Below, one piece after another: positions 7,917-15,829 of a DNA stretch of 64,000 nt; the first letter of the stretch is position 1, and each line of letters starts with the position of its first letter. Source of the DNA: Streptomyces exfoliatus. Lineage in GTDB: Bacteria > Actinomycetota > Actinomycetes > Streptomycetales > Streptomycetaceae. Location of the stretch: assembly GCF_000725545.1 (NCBI RefSeq), contig NZ_JNZP01000003.1:124001-188000 (forward strand). The letters are read 5' to 3'. Under the pieces are notes generated by a model. That model did not search any database, was not told the DNA's origin, and worked only from the letters and a program-made list of their open reading frames with translations. The position numbers and the translations under genes are program-made.

Positions 7917-9485
7917 CTGACTGTCCACCAGCTCAACGAACTCCTGCTCATCAGCTCCCTCGTGCTGCTGATCGCAGTCGCGGCCGTACGGATCTCGTCC
8001 CGGAGCGGCCTCCCCAGCCTGCTCCTCTACCTCGGCATCGGCGTCGCGATAGGCCAGGACGGCATCGGCAACGTCGCCTTCGACAACGCCGAACTGACGC
8101 AGGTCATCGGCTACGCCGCCCTTGTCGTCATCCTCGCCGAGGGTGGCCTCGGCACGAAGTGGAAGGAGATCAAGCCGGCGCTCCCGGCCGCGGTCGTCCT
8201 CTCCACCCTCGGCGTCGCGGTCAGCGTCGGCATCACCGCCACCGCCGCCCACTACCTCGTCGGCCTCGACTGGCGACAGGCCCTGATCATCGGCGCCGTC
8301 GTCTCCTCGACCGACGCCGCGGCGGTCTTCTCCGTCCTGCGCAAGGTGCCGCTGCCCTCACGGGTCACCGGCGTCCTGGAGGCCGAGTCCGGCTTCAACG
8401 ACGCCCCCGTCGTCATCCTCGTCGTCGCCTTCTCCACCGCGGGACCCGTCGACCACTGGTACGTCCTCGTCGGCACGATCGCCCTCGAACTCGCCATCGG
8501 CGTCGCCGTCGGCCTCACCGTCGGCTTCCTCGGCGCCTACGGGCTCCGGCACGTCGCGCTGCCCGCCTCCGGCCTCTACCCGATCGCCGTCATGGCCATC
8601 GCCGTCGTCGCGTACGCCGCCGGCGCCATGGCCCACGGCTCCGGCTTCCTCGCCGTCTACCTGGCCTCGATGATCCTCGGCAACGCCAAGCTGCCGCACG
8701 CGCCCGCGAACCGCGGCTTCGCCGAGGGACTCGGCTGGATCGCCCAGATCGGCATGTTCGTCCTGCTCGGCCTGCTCGTCACCCCGCACGAGCTCGTCCA
8801 CGACTTCTGGCCCGCCGTCGTCATCGGCCTGGTCCTGACGGTGGTCGCGCGGCCCCTGGAGATCCTGGTCAGCCTGCTGCCCTTCCGGATCCCCTGGCAG
8901 GAACAGGCCCTCATGTCCTGGGCTGGACTGCGCGGCGCCGTGCCCATCATCCTCGCCACCATCCCGATGGTGTCGCAGATCGAGGGCAGCGAACGGATCT
9001 TCAACATCGTCTTCGTCCTCGTCGTCGTCTACACCCTCGTCCAGGGCCCGACCCTGCCCTGGCTCGCGAAGGCCCTGAAGCTCGGCGACGGCTCGGAGGC
9101 CTCCGACCTCGGCGTCGAGTCCGCCCCCCTGGAACGGCTCCGCGGCCACCTGCTCTCCGTCGCCATCCCGGAGAACTCCCGCATGCACGGTGTCGAGGTC
9201 GCCGAGCTGCGCCTCCCCGCCGGGGCGGCCGTCACCCTCGTCGTACGGGAGGAGGCGAGCTTCGTCCCCGGCCCCACGACCGTCCTTCGGCGCGGCGACG
9301 AACTCCTCGTCGTCGCCACCGACCCGGTACGGGACAGCACCGAACGGCGACTGCGCGCGGTCGGACAGGGCGGCAAGCTCGCGGGCTGGCTCGGCACCGG
9401 AGGCGCCACGGCGGCCTCGCGCCCCTCGGGGACGGCGCTGCGGTTCCACCGGCACGGCCACCAGGAGAAAAAGCCGTCCGCGTGA
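7917..9485 (+). CDS. CPA1-type potassium/proton antiporter with C-terminal TrkA-C domain
   Basis: A 522-residue cation/proton antiporter of the NhaP2/CvrA group. About 12 membrane segments fill residues 5-400, with the conserved ND pair in ESGFNDAPVVI (transport site) and a SSTDAAAVFS motif. After about residue 415 comes a soluble TrkA-C-like domain (VEVAELRLPAGAAVTLVVRE, LRRGDELLVVA) thought to sense ligand or ion state. The only start that includes the first membrane helix is a CTG at 7917, preceded by GGGGAAGGAA with about 6 nt spacing; no ATG/GTG/TTG lies in frame between it and the upstream region. A GTG at 7962 would cut the first helix. Confidence 0.88.
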   Translation: MTVHQLNELLLISSLVLLIAVAAVRISSRSGLPSLLLYLGIGVAIGQDGIGNVAFDNAELTQVIGYAALVVILAEGGLGTKWKEIKPALPAAVVLSTLGVAVSVGITATAAHYLVGLDWRQALIIGAVVSSTDAAAVFSVLRKVPLPSRVTGVLEAESGFNDAPVVILVVAFSTAGPVDHWYVLVGTIALELAIGVAVGLTVGFLGAYGLRHVALPASGLYPIAVMAIAVVAYAAGAMAHGSGFLAVYLASMILGNAKLPHAPANRGFAEGLGWIAQIGMFVLLGLLVTPHELVHDFWPAVVIGLVLTVVARPLEILVSLLPFRIPWQEQALMSWAGLRGAVPIILATIPMVSQIEGSERIFNIVFVLVVVYTLVQGPTLPWLAKALKLGDGSEASDLGVESAPLERLRGHLLSVAIPENSRMHGVEVAELRLPAGAAVTLVVREEASFVPGPTTVLRRGDELLVVATDPVRDSTERRLRAVGQGGKLAGWLGTGGATAASRPSGTALRFHRHGHQEKKPSA

Positions 9486-9519
9486 GCGAACAGACGGTTG
9501 ATCCGAGGCATAAATTGAA

Positions 9520-9557
9520 GGGAGGAGCGTTTTCCCAGGCAGGAAGACGCTCCTCCC
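9520..9557 (+). terminator. Hairpin terminator after the antiporter gene
   Basis: Perfect 11-bp inverted repeat GGGAGGAGCGT / ACGCTCCTCCC with a 16-nt loop, 34 nt after the antiporter stop. It lacks a strong T run, which is common for Streptomyces terminators. Confidence 0.7.
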
Positions 9558-9751
9558 TGTACCATGAAGGCACACCTGATCGAACCAACTCTGCCTGACG
9601 CAGAGCTGGCGCGACCGTATGGCGGCCGTGGCGCCCCTCCGCAGTGGGGCCGGCCCGGTATCTACCGCAGTAACGCGCATGAGGACAGCTCTCGGCGACA
9701 CCCGCACCACCGTGCCGGGGCGCGCTACCAGGCGGCAGAAAGGCCAGGACC

Positions 9752-11023
9752 GTGGCGTCCACGGTCAACTACGACAAGCGACCCGGCTACGGGCAGCTTC
9801 TGCGCACCCCCGGTGCGCTGTCCTTCCTGCTCCCCGGCTTCGCCGCCCGGCAGCCCTTCGCGATGCTGACCATCGGCATCGTCCTGCTCGTCCAGCACAC
9901 CACCGGCTCCTTCGGCAGCGCCGGCGCGGTCGCCGCCGTCACCGGCGTCTCCATGGCGCTGTTCGCGCCGCAGAGCGGCAAGCTCGCCGACCGCTTCGGC
10001 CAGCGCGCCGTCCTCGTCCCCGGCGTCCTGATCCACACCGCGTCCGTCTCCCTGCTCGTGGTGCTCGCCCTGACCGGCGCCCCGCTCTGGGCCCTGTTCC
10101 TGGCCGCCGTGCCCGCCGGTGCCTCCGTGCCCCAGGTCGGACCGATGGTCCGGGCCCGCTGGGCCGCCAAGCTGGACGGCACCCCGCTGATGCCGACGGC
10201 CGCGGCCTTCGAGTCCGTCACGGACGAGTTCACCTTCGTCGTCGGACCCGTCCTCGCCACCGCCCTGTGCACCGGCGTCCACCCGGCCGCCGGCCTGATC
10301 ACCGAGGCCGCCCTCACCCTCGTCGGCGGACTCTTCTTCGCCGCCCAGCGCGCCACCCAGCCCGCGTTCGGCGCCGCCTCGGCCACCTCCGCCGAACCCC
10401 GCCGCTCGGCGCTCTCCATCCCCGGTGTCCGCGTCCTGATCGTCGCCTTCCTCGGCATCGGCTCGGTCTTCGGCGGCATGCAGGTCTCCCTCACCGCCTT
10501 CACCGAGGAGATCGGCAACCCCGGCGCGAACGGCCTGCTGTACGGGGTCTTCGCCGCCGGCAACATGCTCGCGGGCATCGCCATGGGCACCGTCGCCTGG
10601 AAGATCGGCCCCCGCCACCGCCTGATCCTCGGATACGCCGGCCTCACCGTCGCCGCGTCCCTGCTGTGGACCGCGCACTCGGTGCTGCTCCTCGGCGCCC
10701 TGGGCCTGGTCGTGGGGCTGTGCATCGCCCCCGCCCTGATCACCGGCTACACCATCGTCGAGACCCTGATCCCGGCCTCGGCCCGTACCGAGGCCTTCAC
10801 CTGGCTCACCGGCGCCGTCGCGCTCGGCCAGGCCGCGGCCGTCACGGTCGCCGGGCGCCTCGCCGACGCCCAGGGATCGAGCGCCGGATTCCTGGTCCCG
10901 ATGGCGGGCACCGTGCTCGCCCTCGCCACGCTCCTGGCCCTGCGGTCGCGGCTGCGGCCGCGCGAGACCAGCCGGGTCGCGGCACGTGGTATCGGTCACC
11001 GCGTGCCGGTGGCGGTGGACTGA
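9752..11023 (+). CDS. MFS transporter (12 membrane segments)
   Basis: A 423-residue major facilitator superfamily protein, probably an exporter. About 12 hydrophobic segments are visible, with the loop 2-3 motif as GKLADRFGQRAVL and a repeat half after a short Ala/Ser-rich central loop (about residue 210). The GTG start at 9752 follows a basic-gap region with weak GGACC only, so the start is moderately certain. No substrate can be assigned and no regulator is adjacent. It stands alone between a terminator and fmdB. Confidence 0.85.
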   Translation: MASTVNYDKRPGYGQLLRTPGALSFLLPGFAARQPFAMLTIGIVLLVQHTTGSFGSAGAVAAVTGVSMALFAPQSGKLADRFGQRAVLVPGVLIHTASVSLLVVLALTGAPLWALFLAAVPAGASVPQVGPMVRARWAAKLDGTPLMPTAAAFESVTDEFTFVVGPVLATALCTGVHPAAGLITEAALTLVGGLFFAAQRATQPAFGAASATSAEPRRSALSIPGVRVLIVAFLGIGSVFGGMQVSLTAFTEEIGNPGANGLLYGVFAAGNMLAGIAMGTVAWKIGPRHRLILGYAGLTVAASLLWTAHSVLLLGALGLVVGLCIAPALITGYTIVETLIPASARTEAFTWLTGAVALGQAAAVTVAGRLADAQGSSAGFLVPMAGTVLALATLLALRSRLRPRETSRVAARGIGHRVPVAVD

Positions 11024-11091
11024 TCCCGCGGAATACGTCAGTATGGATCGTCGTTAGCACTCGATGAGTGTGAGTGCCAGGAGGAAGACAA

Positions 11092-11433
11092 GTGCCGACC
11101 TACCAGTACCAGTGCACCGAGTGCGGCGAAGGCCTCGAGGCGGTGCAGAAGTTCACCGATGACGCGCTGACCGAGTGCCCCAGCTGCAACGGACGCCTGA
11201 AGAAGGTGTTCTCGGCCGTCGGCATCGTCTTCAAGGGATCCGGCTTCTACCGGAACGACAGCCGCGGCTCGTCGTCCAGCAGCTCGCCGGCCGCGTCGAA
11301 GTCCTCGACCCCGTCGTCCTCGGCCCCTTCGTCGTCCTCGACGTCGGACGCCAAGCCGGCCGCGTCGACCGCTTCGGCGTCCTCTTCCGCCTCCTCGACG
11401 TCCTCGTCGAGCACCGGAAGCTCGGCCGCCTGA
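11092..11433 (+). CDS. FmdB family zinc-ribbon protein
   Basis: A 113-residue protein with an N-terminal FmdB/CxxC_CxxC zinc ribbon (PTYQYQCTECGE at residues 2-13, then CPSCNG at about 33-38) followed by a GIVFKGSGFY motif. The last 55 residues are almost only Ser, Ala, Thr and Pro, a low-complexity tail. The family name comes from a putative formamidase regulator, but its role in actinobacteria is unknown. The GTG at 11092 has AGGAGG about 8 nt upstream, clearly better than an upstream ATG. A strong terminator follows. Confidence 0.9.
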   Translation: MPTYQYQCTECGEGLEAVQKFTDDALTECPSCNGRLKKVFSAVGIVFKGSGFYRNDSRGSSSSSSPAASKSSTPSSSAPSSSSTSDAKPAASTASASSSASSTSSSSTGSSAA

Positions 11434-11460
11434 CCGCATTTCCAGTTTTCCGGCTTTCCG

Positions 11461-11497
11461 CCGAGGGCCCCGTCGCAGTGTGCGACGGGGCCCTCGG
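11461..11497 (+). terminator. Strong hairpin terminator after fmdB
   Basis: Perfect 17-bp stem, CCGAGGGCCCCGTCGCA at 11461-11477 and its complement at 11481-11497, with a 3-nt loop. It separates fmdB from the MTA phosphorylase gene, whose start lies 33 nt downstream. Confidence 0.85.
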
Positions 11498-11530
11498 GGT
11501 TCTCCGGACACGCCGCCTAGGCTGACCGGC

Positions 11531-12376
11531 ATGACGACCCACGGCGCGTACGCGGACATCGGTGTGATCGGCGGCTCCGGCTTCTACTCGTTCCTGGAGG
11601 ACGTCACGGAGGTGTCCGTCGACACCCCGTACGGCAGCCCCAGCGACTCCCTCTTCCTCGGCGAGATCGCCGGCCGGCGGGTCGCCTTCCTCCCCCGGCA
11701 CGGCCGGAGCCACAGCGTCCCGCCGCACCGCATCAACTACCGCGCCAACCTCTGGGCCCTGCGCTCCGTGGGCGTACGGCAGATCCTCGGGCCCTGCGCC
11801 GTCGGCGGGCTCCGCGAGGAGTACGGGCCGGGCACGCTCGTCGTCCCCGACCAGCTCGTCGACCGTACGAAGGCCCGGGCGCAGACCTACTTCGACGGGG
11901 AGCGGCGGGCGGACGGGGTCGTGCCCCGCGTCGTCCACGTGACCTTCGCCGACCCCTACTGCCCCGACGGGCGGCGGGTCGCGGTGAAGGCCGCCCGGGG
12001 GCGGGGCTGGGAGCCGGTCGACGGCGGCACGATGGTCGTGGTCGAGGGGCCCCGCTTCTCCACCCGGGCCGAGTCCCGGTGGCACGCGGCGGCCGGCTGG
12101 TCGGTCGTCGGCATGACAGGGCACCCGGAGGCCGTCCTCGCCCGCGAGCTGGGCCTCTGCTACACCTCGCTCGCGCTCGTCACCGACCTGGACGCGGGCG
12201 CCGAGACCGGCGAGGGCGTCTCGCACACGGAGGTGCTGCGGGTGTTCGGCGAGAACGTGGGACGGCTGCGGGAGGTGCTGTTCGACGCGGTGGGCGCGCT
12301 GCCGGCGTCCGCGGACCGGGACTGCCTGTGCACGCACGCGCACGACGGCTGGGACCTGGGGATCGAGCTGCCGTGA
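11531..12376 (+). CDS. S-methyl-5'-thioadenosine phosphorylase (MtnP/PNP family 2)
   Basis: A 281-residue phosphorylase that splits methylthioadenosine to adenine and methylthioribose-1-phosphate in methionine salvage and polyamine metabolism. Visible are IGVIGGSGFY at the N-terminus (phosphate loop), the RHGRSHSVPPHRINYRANLWAL segment, EGPRFSTRAES and VGMTGHPEAVLARELGLCY, which together define the MTAP/PNP-II family. Family members can also act on deoxyinosine-type substrates, so MTA specificity is likely rather than proven. The ATG at 11531 is chosen because an upstream in-frame start would run into the terminator hairpin. Confidence 0.93.
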   Translation: MTTHGAYADIGVIGGSGFYSFLEDVTEVSVDTPYGSPSDSLFLGEIAGRRVAFLPRHGRSHSVPPHRINYRANLWALRSVGVRQILGPCAVGGLREEYGPGTLVVPDQLVDRTKARAQTYFDGERRADGVVPRVVHVTFADPYCPDGRRVAVKAARGRGWEPVDGGTMVVVEGPRFSTRAESRWHAAAGWSVVGMTGHPEAVLARELGLCYTSLALVTDLDAGAETGEGVSHTEVLRVFGENVGRLREVLFDAVGALPASADRDCLCTHAHDGWDLGIELP

Positions 12377-12399
12377 ACCCCCTGGAGGGTGAGGGGGTT
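12376..12399 (+). terminator. Hairpin after the MTA phosphorylase gene
   Basis: AACCCCCT and AGGGGGTT form an 8-bp stem with an 8-nt loop directly at the stop codon. It is followed by TTG and no long T run, so it is a modest terminator candidate. Confidence 0.5.
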
Positions 12400-12499
12400 G
12401 TCCACAGCCGTCGGGCGATCCCCAGGGCGGAGCGGGGAGCGGGCGCGGCCGGGAGAGTGGGGGTCGTTCCACTCCCGACCAGGACGGCGGCACCTCACG

Positions 12500-13081
12500 A
12501 TGACGGCCCCCCTCTCCCCTCTTTCCTCCCACTCCTCCTCCCCCACCTCCCTCTTCTCCTCCTTCGCCCCCGCCTCCCTTCCCGCCGCGTGCGTGGTGCC
12601 GGAGTTCGAGCCCCTTCGGGTACGAGGGAGCCGGCAGCGGCTCCGCAGGGCGCTCCGCCGGGGGCGGTGGGCGCCGGCGGTGCTCCTCGCCCTCGTCGCG
12701 GCTGCCTTCGCCGTCGCCTCCGGCGCCCCGCCACCGGGCGCTCCGGCCGGGGATCCGGCTACCGCCGCCGTCGCCGCCCGCGCGCGGCCGCCCGTCGCCG
12801 TCCGTCTCGTGTCCGCTCCGGTCCGGATCGCCGACGCCGCGACCGTACGGCTGCTGCGCCCGGGCGACCGGGTCGACGTGATCGCCGCGCCCAACTCGCC
12901 GCTCGGCACGGCGGGTGAGGCCCGGGTGGTCGCGACGGGCGCCCGAGTGGCCGAAGTTCCGGACCCGGGTGAGACTCGTTCGGACGGAGGGGCGCTCGTC
13001 GTCCTGTCCGTGCCGCGGTCGACGGCGGCGACCCTCGCGGGTGCCGGTGTCACGTCCCAACTGGCGGTGACGGTGTGCTGA
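12500..13081 (+). CDS. SAF-domain protein, RcpC/CpaB-like
   Basis: About 193 residues. A Ser/Pro-rich N-terminus and a basic stretch precede one membrane helix (about residues 58-76, WAPAVLLALVAAAFAV). An extracytoplasmic SAF-like domain follows (about 95-190, RPPVAVRLVSAPVRIADAAT, LLRPGDRVDVIAA), like that of the Flp pilus assembly protein CpaB/RcpC. No pilin, secretin or TadA gene is nearby, so a pilus role is doubtful. The start is uncertain because no clear ribosome-binding site precedes the ATG at 12500. It lies about 120 bp before mscL in the same direction. Confidence 0.75.
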   Translation: MTAPLSPLSSHSSSPTSLFSSFAPASLPAACVVPEFEPLRVRGSRQRLRRALRRGRWAPAVLLALVAAAFAVASGAPPPGAPAGDPATAAVAARARPPVAVRLVSAPVRIADAATVRLLRPGDRVDVIAAPNSPLGTAGEARVVATGARVAEVPDPGETRSDGGALVVLSVPRSTAATLAGAGVTSQLAVTVC

Positions 13082-13198
13082 TTCGCACTGACTGCCTGTC
13101 AAGTCACCGTTCCGTGTGTACGGATTGGACCTTTCTGCGTCGATCACGGCGTAATGGCTCCGCACACAGCAGCAGCACAAGCGACGAAAGGCACCTTG

Positions 13199-13726
13199 GT
13201 GGCCGAGAACAAGGAAAGTTTGCTGGCAGGCTTCAAGGCCTTCCTGATGCGTGGCAACGTGATCGACCTCGCCGTGGCGGTCGTGATCGGTGCCGCGTTC
13301 ACCAACATCGTCAACTCGGTGGTCAAGGGCATCATCAACCCGTTCGTCGGCGCCTTCGGCACGAAGAACCTGGAGAGCTACGCGTCCTGTCTGAAGGACC
13401 CGTGCCGGGTGGTCGACGGCGAGATGCAGGGCATCCAGATCCAGTGGGGCCTGGTCCTCAGCGCGGTGCTGAGCTTCCTGATCACCGCAGCCGTCGTCTA
13501 CTTCCTGATGGTCCTGCCGATGGCGAAGATCCTCGCGAAGCGCGCCGCGCAGGACAAGGCGAAGGAGAGCGTCGCGGAGACCATGGAGATCACCGAGCTG
13601 GAGGTGCTCAAGGAGATCCGCGACCACCTCGTCGCCCAGCGCGGCCCGCTCACGGGTGGGGGCGCCGGACCGAACTCCAACGGGTCACGCTCCGGTACGG
13701 CCTCGGGAACGCACTCCACCTCCTGA
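13199..13726 (+). CDS. mscL: Large-conductance mechanosensitive channel MscL
   Basis: A 175-residue MscL. The N-terminal helix plus first membrane segment (GFKAFLMRGNVIDLAVAVVIGAAF) carries the gating residues. A periplasmic loop contains a Cys pair (SCLKDPC), and the second membrane segment is near residues 85-105. The C-terminal helix (ELEVLKEIRDHLV) and a Gly/Ser/Asn-rich tail of about 25 residues make it longer than the 136-residue E. coli protein, as usual in Streptomyces. The GTG at 13199 has GAAAGG 7 nt upstream. It opens under hypo-osmotic shock. Confidence 0.95.
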   Translation: MAENKESLLAGFKAFLMRGNVIDLAVAVVIGAAFTNIVNSVVKGIINPFVGAFGTKNLESYASCLKDPCRVVDGEMQGIQIQWGLVLSAVLSFLITAAVVYFLMVLPMAKILAKRAAQDKAKESVAETMEITELEVLKEIRDHLVAQRGPLTGGGAGPNSNGSRSGTASGTHSTS

Positions 13727-13745
13727 CCGGCAGTACATGCCGGGA

Positions 13746-13961
13746 TCAGAGGTGGTGCGGCGGCTTCTCGTCGAGGAAGCGCGCGAGGTCGGCGGCACTG
13801 TCACCGCCGGCCGGAGGCCGCTCTCCCCAGCCACGGTCCGTGTCGTCCGCGGACTGCTGGTCCAGCGGATCGTCGAAGACGAGTACCGGCTTCGTCTCGG
13901 TCGTGGGATGCGGACCGGGTCGCTTCGCGTCTCGCGGTCCGTGGGCGGGGGCGGTGCTCAT
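13746..13961 (-). CDS. Small conserved hypothetical protein (71 aa)
   Basis: A 71-residue acidic, Pro-rich protein ending in DLARFLDEKPPHHL, with a LVFDDPLDQQSADDTDRGWGE core. The core and tail look like a conserved actinobacterial small protein that I recognise only as hypothetical. It has no signal peptide or membrane segment. It is convergent with mscL (19-bp gap) and upstream of the small membrane protein gene on the same strand. Coding is supported by GC3 bias and the motif-like C-terminus. Confidence 0.7.
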   Translation of the reverse strand: MSTAPAHGPRDAKRPGPHPTTETKPVLVFDDPLDQQSADDTDRGWGERPPAGGDSAADLARFLDEKPPHHL

Positions 13962-14018
13962 ACCTTCAGGGTACGCCCGCTGCCCCGCCCCGCACCCCGC
14001 TGATCTGCGTATCTCTGC

Positions 14019-14561
14019 TCAACGGTCCTTGGGGTCGACGGCCCAGAGGCCGAGCACCATCAGGAACGACAGGACGAGGAAGCCCGCGCCCCACCAGGCG
14101 GTGCCGGTGTCGCCGGCCATCCACTCGTCCACCACGATCGTCAGCCCCCAGAGCTGGCCGATGACGACCGTGAGCGCCAGCGCGAGCCGCGCGGACAGCT
14201 TCGAGGAGCGCTCCGGTTCCTGCTCCGTACCCGCTCCAGGGCCCGGCCCGGTGTGCCGGACGCGGGGATCGCCGTATCCGCTGGTGGCACGGATCTGCGG
14301 GTACCGCTCGCGCACCGGCCGGTTCAGTCGCGGCTGGATGCTGCCCGGGGTGTACGCGGGAGGCCGGGGGGCCTCCGGGGGCCTGGCGTGTTCCGGGGAC
14401 CCGGTGTGCTCCGTGCCCCTCCTGGGGGGTTCCGGGGTCGTCACCGGATCCGGGGTCAGGGCCGGGTCGGGGGTCCTGGAGTGTTCCGGGGATTCGGGCG
14501 GTTCCGGTGTCCTGCGCGGTTCCGGGGCTTCGGGGTCGCGGGGGAAGGGGGGCTCGGTCAT
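14019..14561 (-). CDS. Small membrane protein, last gene of the PFL/molybdoenzyme island
   Basis: A 180-residue protein. The first 105 residues are a Pro/Glu/Thr-rich disordered region with repeated TPEP, SPEH and TPDP units. Two membrane helices follow (about 125-145, LALALTVVIGQLWGLTIVV, and about 152-172, GAGFLVLSFLMVLGLWAV). The ATG at 14561 overlaps the Rieske gene stop (ATGA), so the two are translationally coupled. This suggests a membrane anchor or assembly partner for the Rieske or molybdoenzyme complex. No family is recognised. Confidence 0.8.
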   Translation of the reverse strand: MTEPPFPRDPEAPEPRRTPEPPESPEHSRTPDPALTPDPVTTPEPPRRGTEHTGSPEHARPPEAPRPPAYTPGSIQPRLNRPVRERYPQIRATSGYGDPRVRHTGPGPGAGTEQEPERSSKLSARLALALTVVIGQLWGLTIVVDEWMAGDTGTAWWGAGFLVLSFLMVLGLWAVDPKDR

Positions 14562-15220
14562 GTCCGCGCGCTCCTCTCCGCCGTCCTGCCTGCCGGGGCG
14601 CCCGCGCCGATGCCGGGGCAGCCGAGACGGTCGGCGAGGTCGGGACGGTCGTCGCCCAGCTGGCGGCAGAGGCCCTCGCGGGCGCTCTCGCCCGAGCGGG
14701 CGGTGCCGACCGCCCAGACGCTGCCGTCGGCCTCCTCCACCAGGAGCACCTTGGGCAGGCCGCGCGGCGGCGGGCCCGCGGTGACCTCTCCCGTGCGGGC
14801 GTCGAAGACGCCTTCGTGGCAGGGGCAGTACAGCTCGCCCTCGCTGCCCCGCTCCTTGCGCCAGAGGACGGCGCAGGCGAGGTGGGTGCAGACGGCGGAG
14901 TAGCCGGCGAGGGTGCCGTCCTCCAGGCGGACGGCGACCGCGCGGTCCTCGCCTCCGGGATAGCGGAAGGCGAGGGACTCGCCGGGCAGGATCTGGTCGG
15001 CGATCTTCTTCGGCTCGGGTGCCCCGTCGCTGTCGCCGTGCCGGTGGAGGATGCCGGAGGCGACGGCGACGCCGCCGACGGCGAGACCGCCGGAGACGGT
15101 GGCGACGATCCGCAGGTAGTCGCGGCGGGTGGTGAGGGAGTCGGCGGCGATCCGGTCGTGCAGCGCTTCCCGGGCCGCGTCGGAGTGGGGGCCCGAGGTG
15201 GGTGGCTGGGGGTCGGTCAC
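14558..15220 (-). CDS. Rieske [2Fe-2S] protein with Tat-type signal
   Basis: A 220-residue Rieske protein. The cluster motifs are CTHLAC (Cys111, His113, and Cys116 for the disulfide) and CPCH (Cys132, Cys134, His135). This is the cytochrome bc1/b6f-like layout with a disulfide, typical of higher-potential clusters. The N-terminus has TTRRDYLRIV followed by a hydrophobic stretch (about residues 29-57), a twin-arginine export signal that probably also anchors it, putting the cluster outside. The GTG at 15220 lies 2 nt after the ferredoxin stop. The C-terminal 35 residues after the Rieske fold are an unexplained extension. There is no cytochrome b of a bc1 complex here, so it probably serves the molybdoenzyme complex. 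Confidence 0.9.
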   Translation of the reverse strand: MTDPQPPTSGPHSDAAREALHDRIAADSLTTRRDYLRIVATVSGGLAVGGVAVASGILHRHGDSDGAPEPKKIADQILPGESLAFRYPGGEDRAVAVRLEDGTLAGYSAVCTHLACAVLWRKERGSEGELYCPCHEGVFDARTGEVTAGPPPRGLPKVLLVEEADGSVWAVGTARSGESAREGLCRQLGDDRPDLADRLGCPGIGAGAPAGRTAERSART

Positions 15221-15222
15221 GC

Positions 15223-15822
15223 TCAACGGACGTCCTTTCCATTGATCTCGACGACCGGGAGGCCGCCGGGTACCGGCCACTGGACCTTGTCCGCGGGGAC
15301 GACCATCGCGACACCGGTGGTGACGGTGGAGCCGCCGAAGGTGAAGGAGTCGGCGACCTGGACGCCGGGGCGTTCGGCCTGGAGCTCTTCGAGGGTTCCG
15401 TAGAAGAGGGCGCCGGTGGGGCAGACCGTGGCGCACATCGGGGCGAGGCCGTAGGCGGTGCGGTCGTAGCAGAGGTTGCACTTCATCTGGAGCTTCGCCT
15501 GGAGGTCGATCTTGGGGACGCCGAAGGGGCAGGCGTTGACGCAGTTGGCGCAGCCGATGCAGCGGGTGGTGTCGGCCTGCTGCACGACGCCGTCGGCGGT
15601 CACGAGGATCGCGTCGGCGGGGCAGACCTCGGCGCAGGGGGCGACGGGGTCCTCGCAGTGCATGCAGACGGTGGGGAGGGAGGCGACGGAGTGGCCTTCG
15701 TCGGGGTAGTCGAGGTGGATCATCGACTTGCCGCGGTGGGAGTCGCATTCGCGGCAGGCGGAGACGCAGGCCTGGCAGCCGATGCAGCGGCCCGGGTCGA
15801 TGAAGATCGTGCGGCCCATCAT
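15223..15822 (-). CDS. Four-cluster [4Fe-4S] ferredoxin subunit (DmsB/FdhB/NrfC-like)
   Basis: A 199-residue electron-transfer subunit with four Cys groups: [18 protein letters not shown]-x3-[16 protein letters not shown], and CNLC paired with CATVC. This pattern would bind four [4Fe-4S] clusters, as in the beta subunits of DMSO reductase-family enzymes. It has no signal peptide or membrane helix, so it should be cytoplasmic, passing electrons from the molybdoenzyme encoded 7 nt upstream. GAGAGGAG lies 11 nt before the ATG at 15822; a second ATG follows directly. Confidence 0.92.
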   Translation of the reverse strand: MMGRTIFIDPGRCIGCQACVSACRECDSHRGKSMIHLDYPDEGHSVASLPTVCMHCEDPVAPCAEVCPADAILVTADGVVQQADTTRCIGCANCVNACPFGVPKIDLQAKLQMKCNLCYDRTAYGLAPMCATVCPTGALFYGTLEELQAERPGVQVADSFTFGGSTVTTGVAMVVPADKVQWPVPGGLPVVEINGKDVR

Positions 15823-15829
15823 GTGCGGG

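Noticed and set aside
9564..9869. A 101-codon plus-strand frame between the terminator and the MFS gene
   Set aside because: It has no ribosome-binding site or recognisable motif and runs into the MFS gene in another frame.
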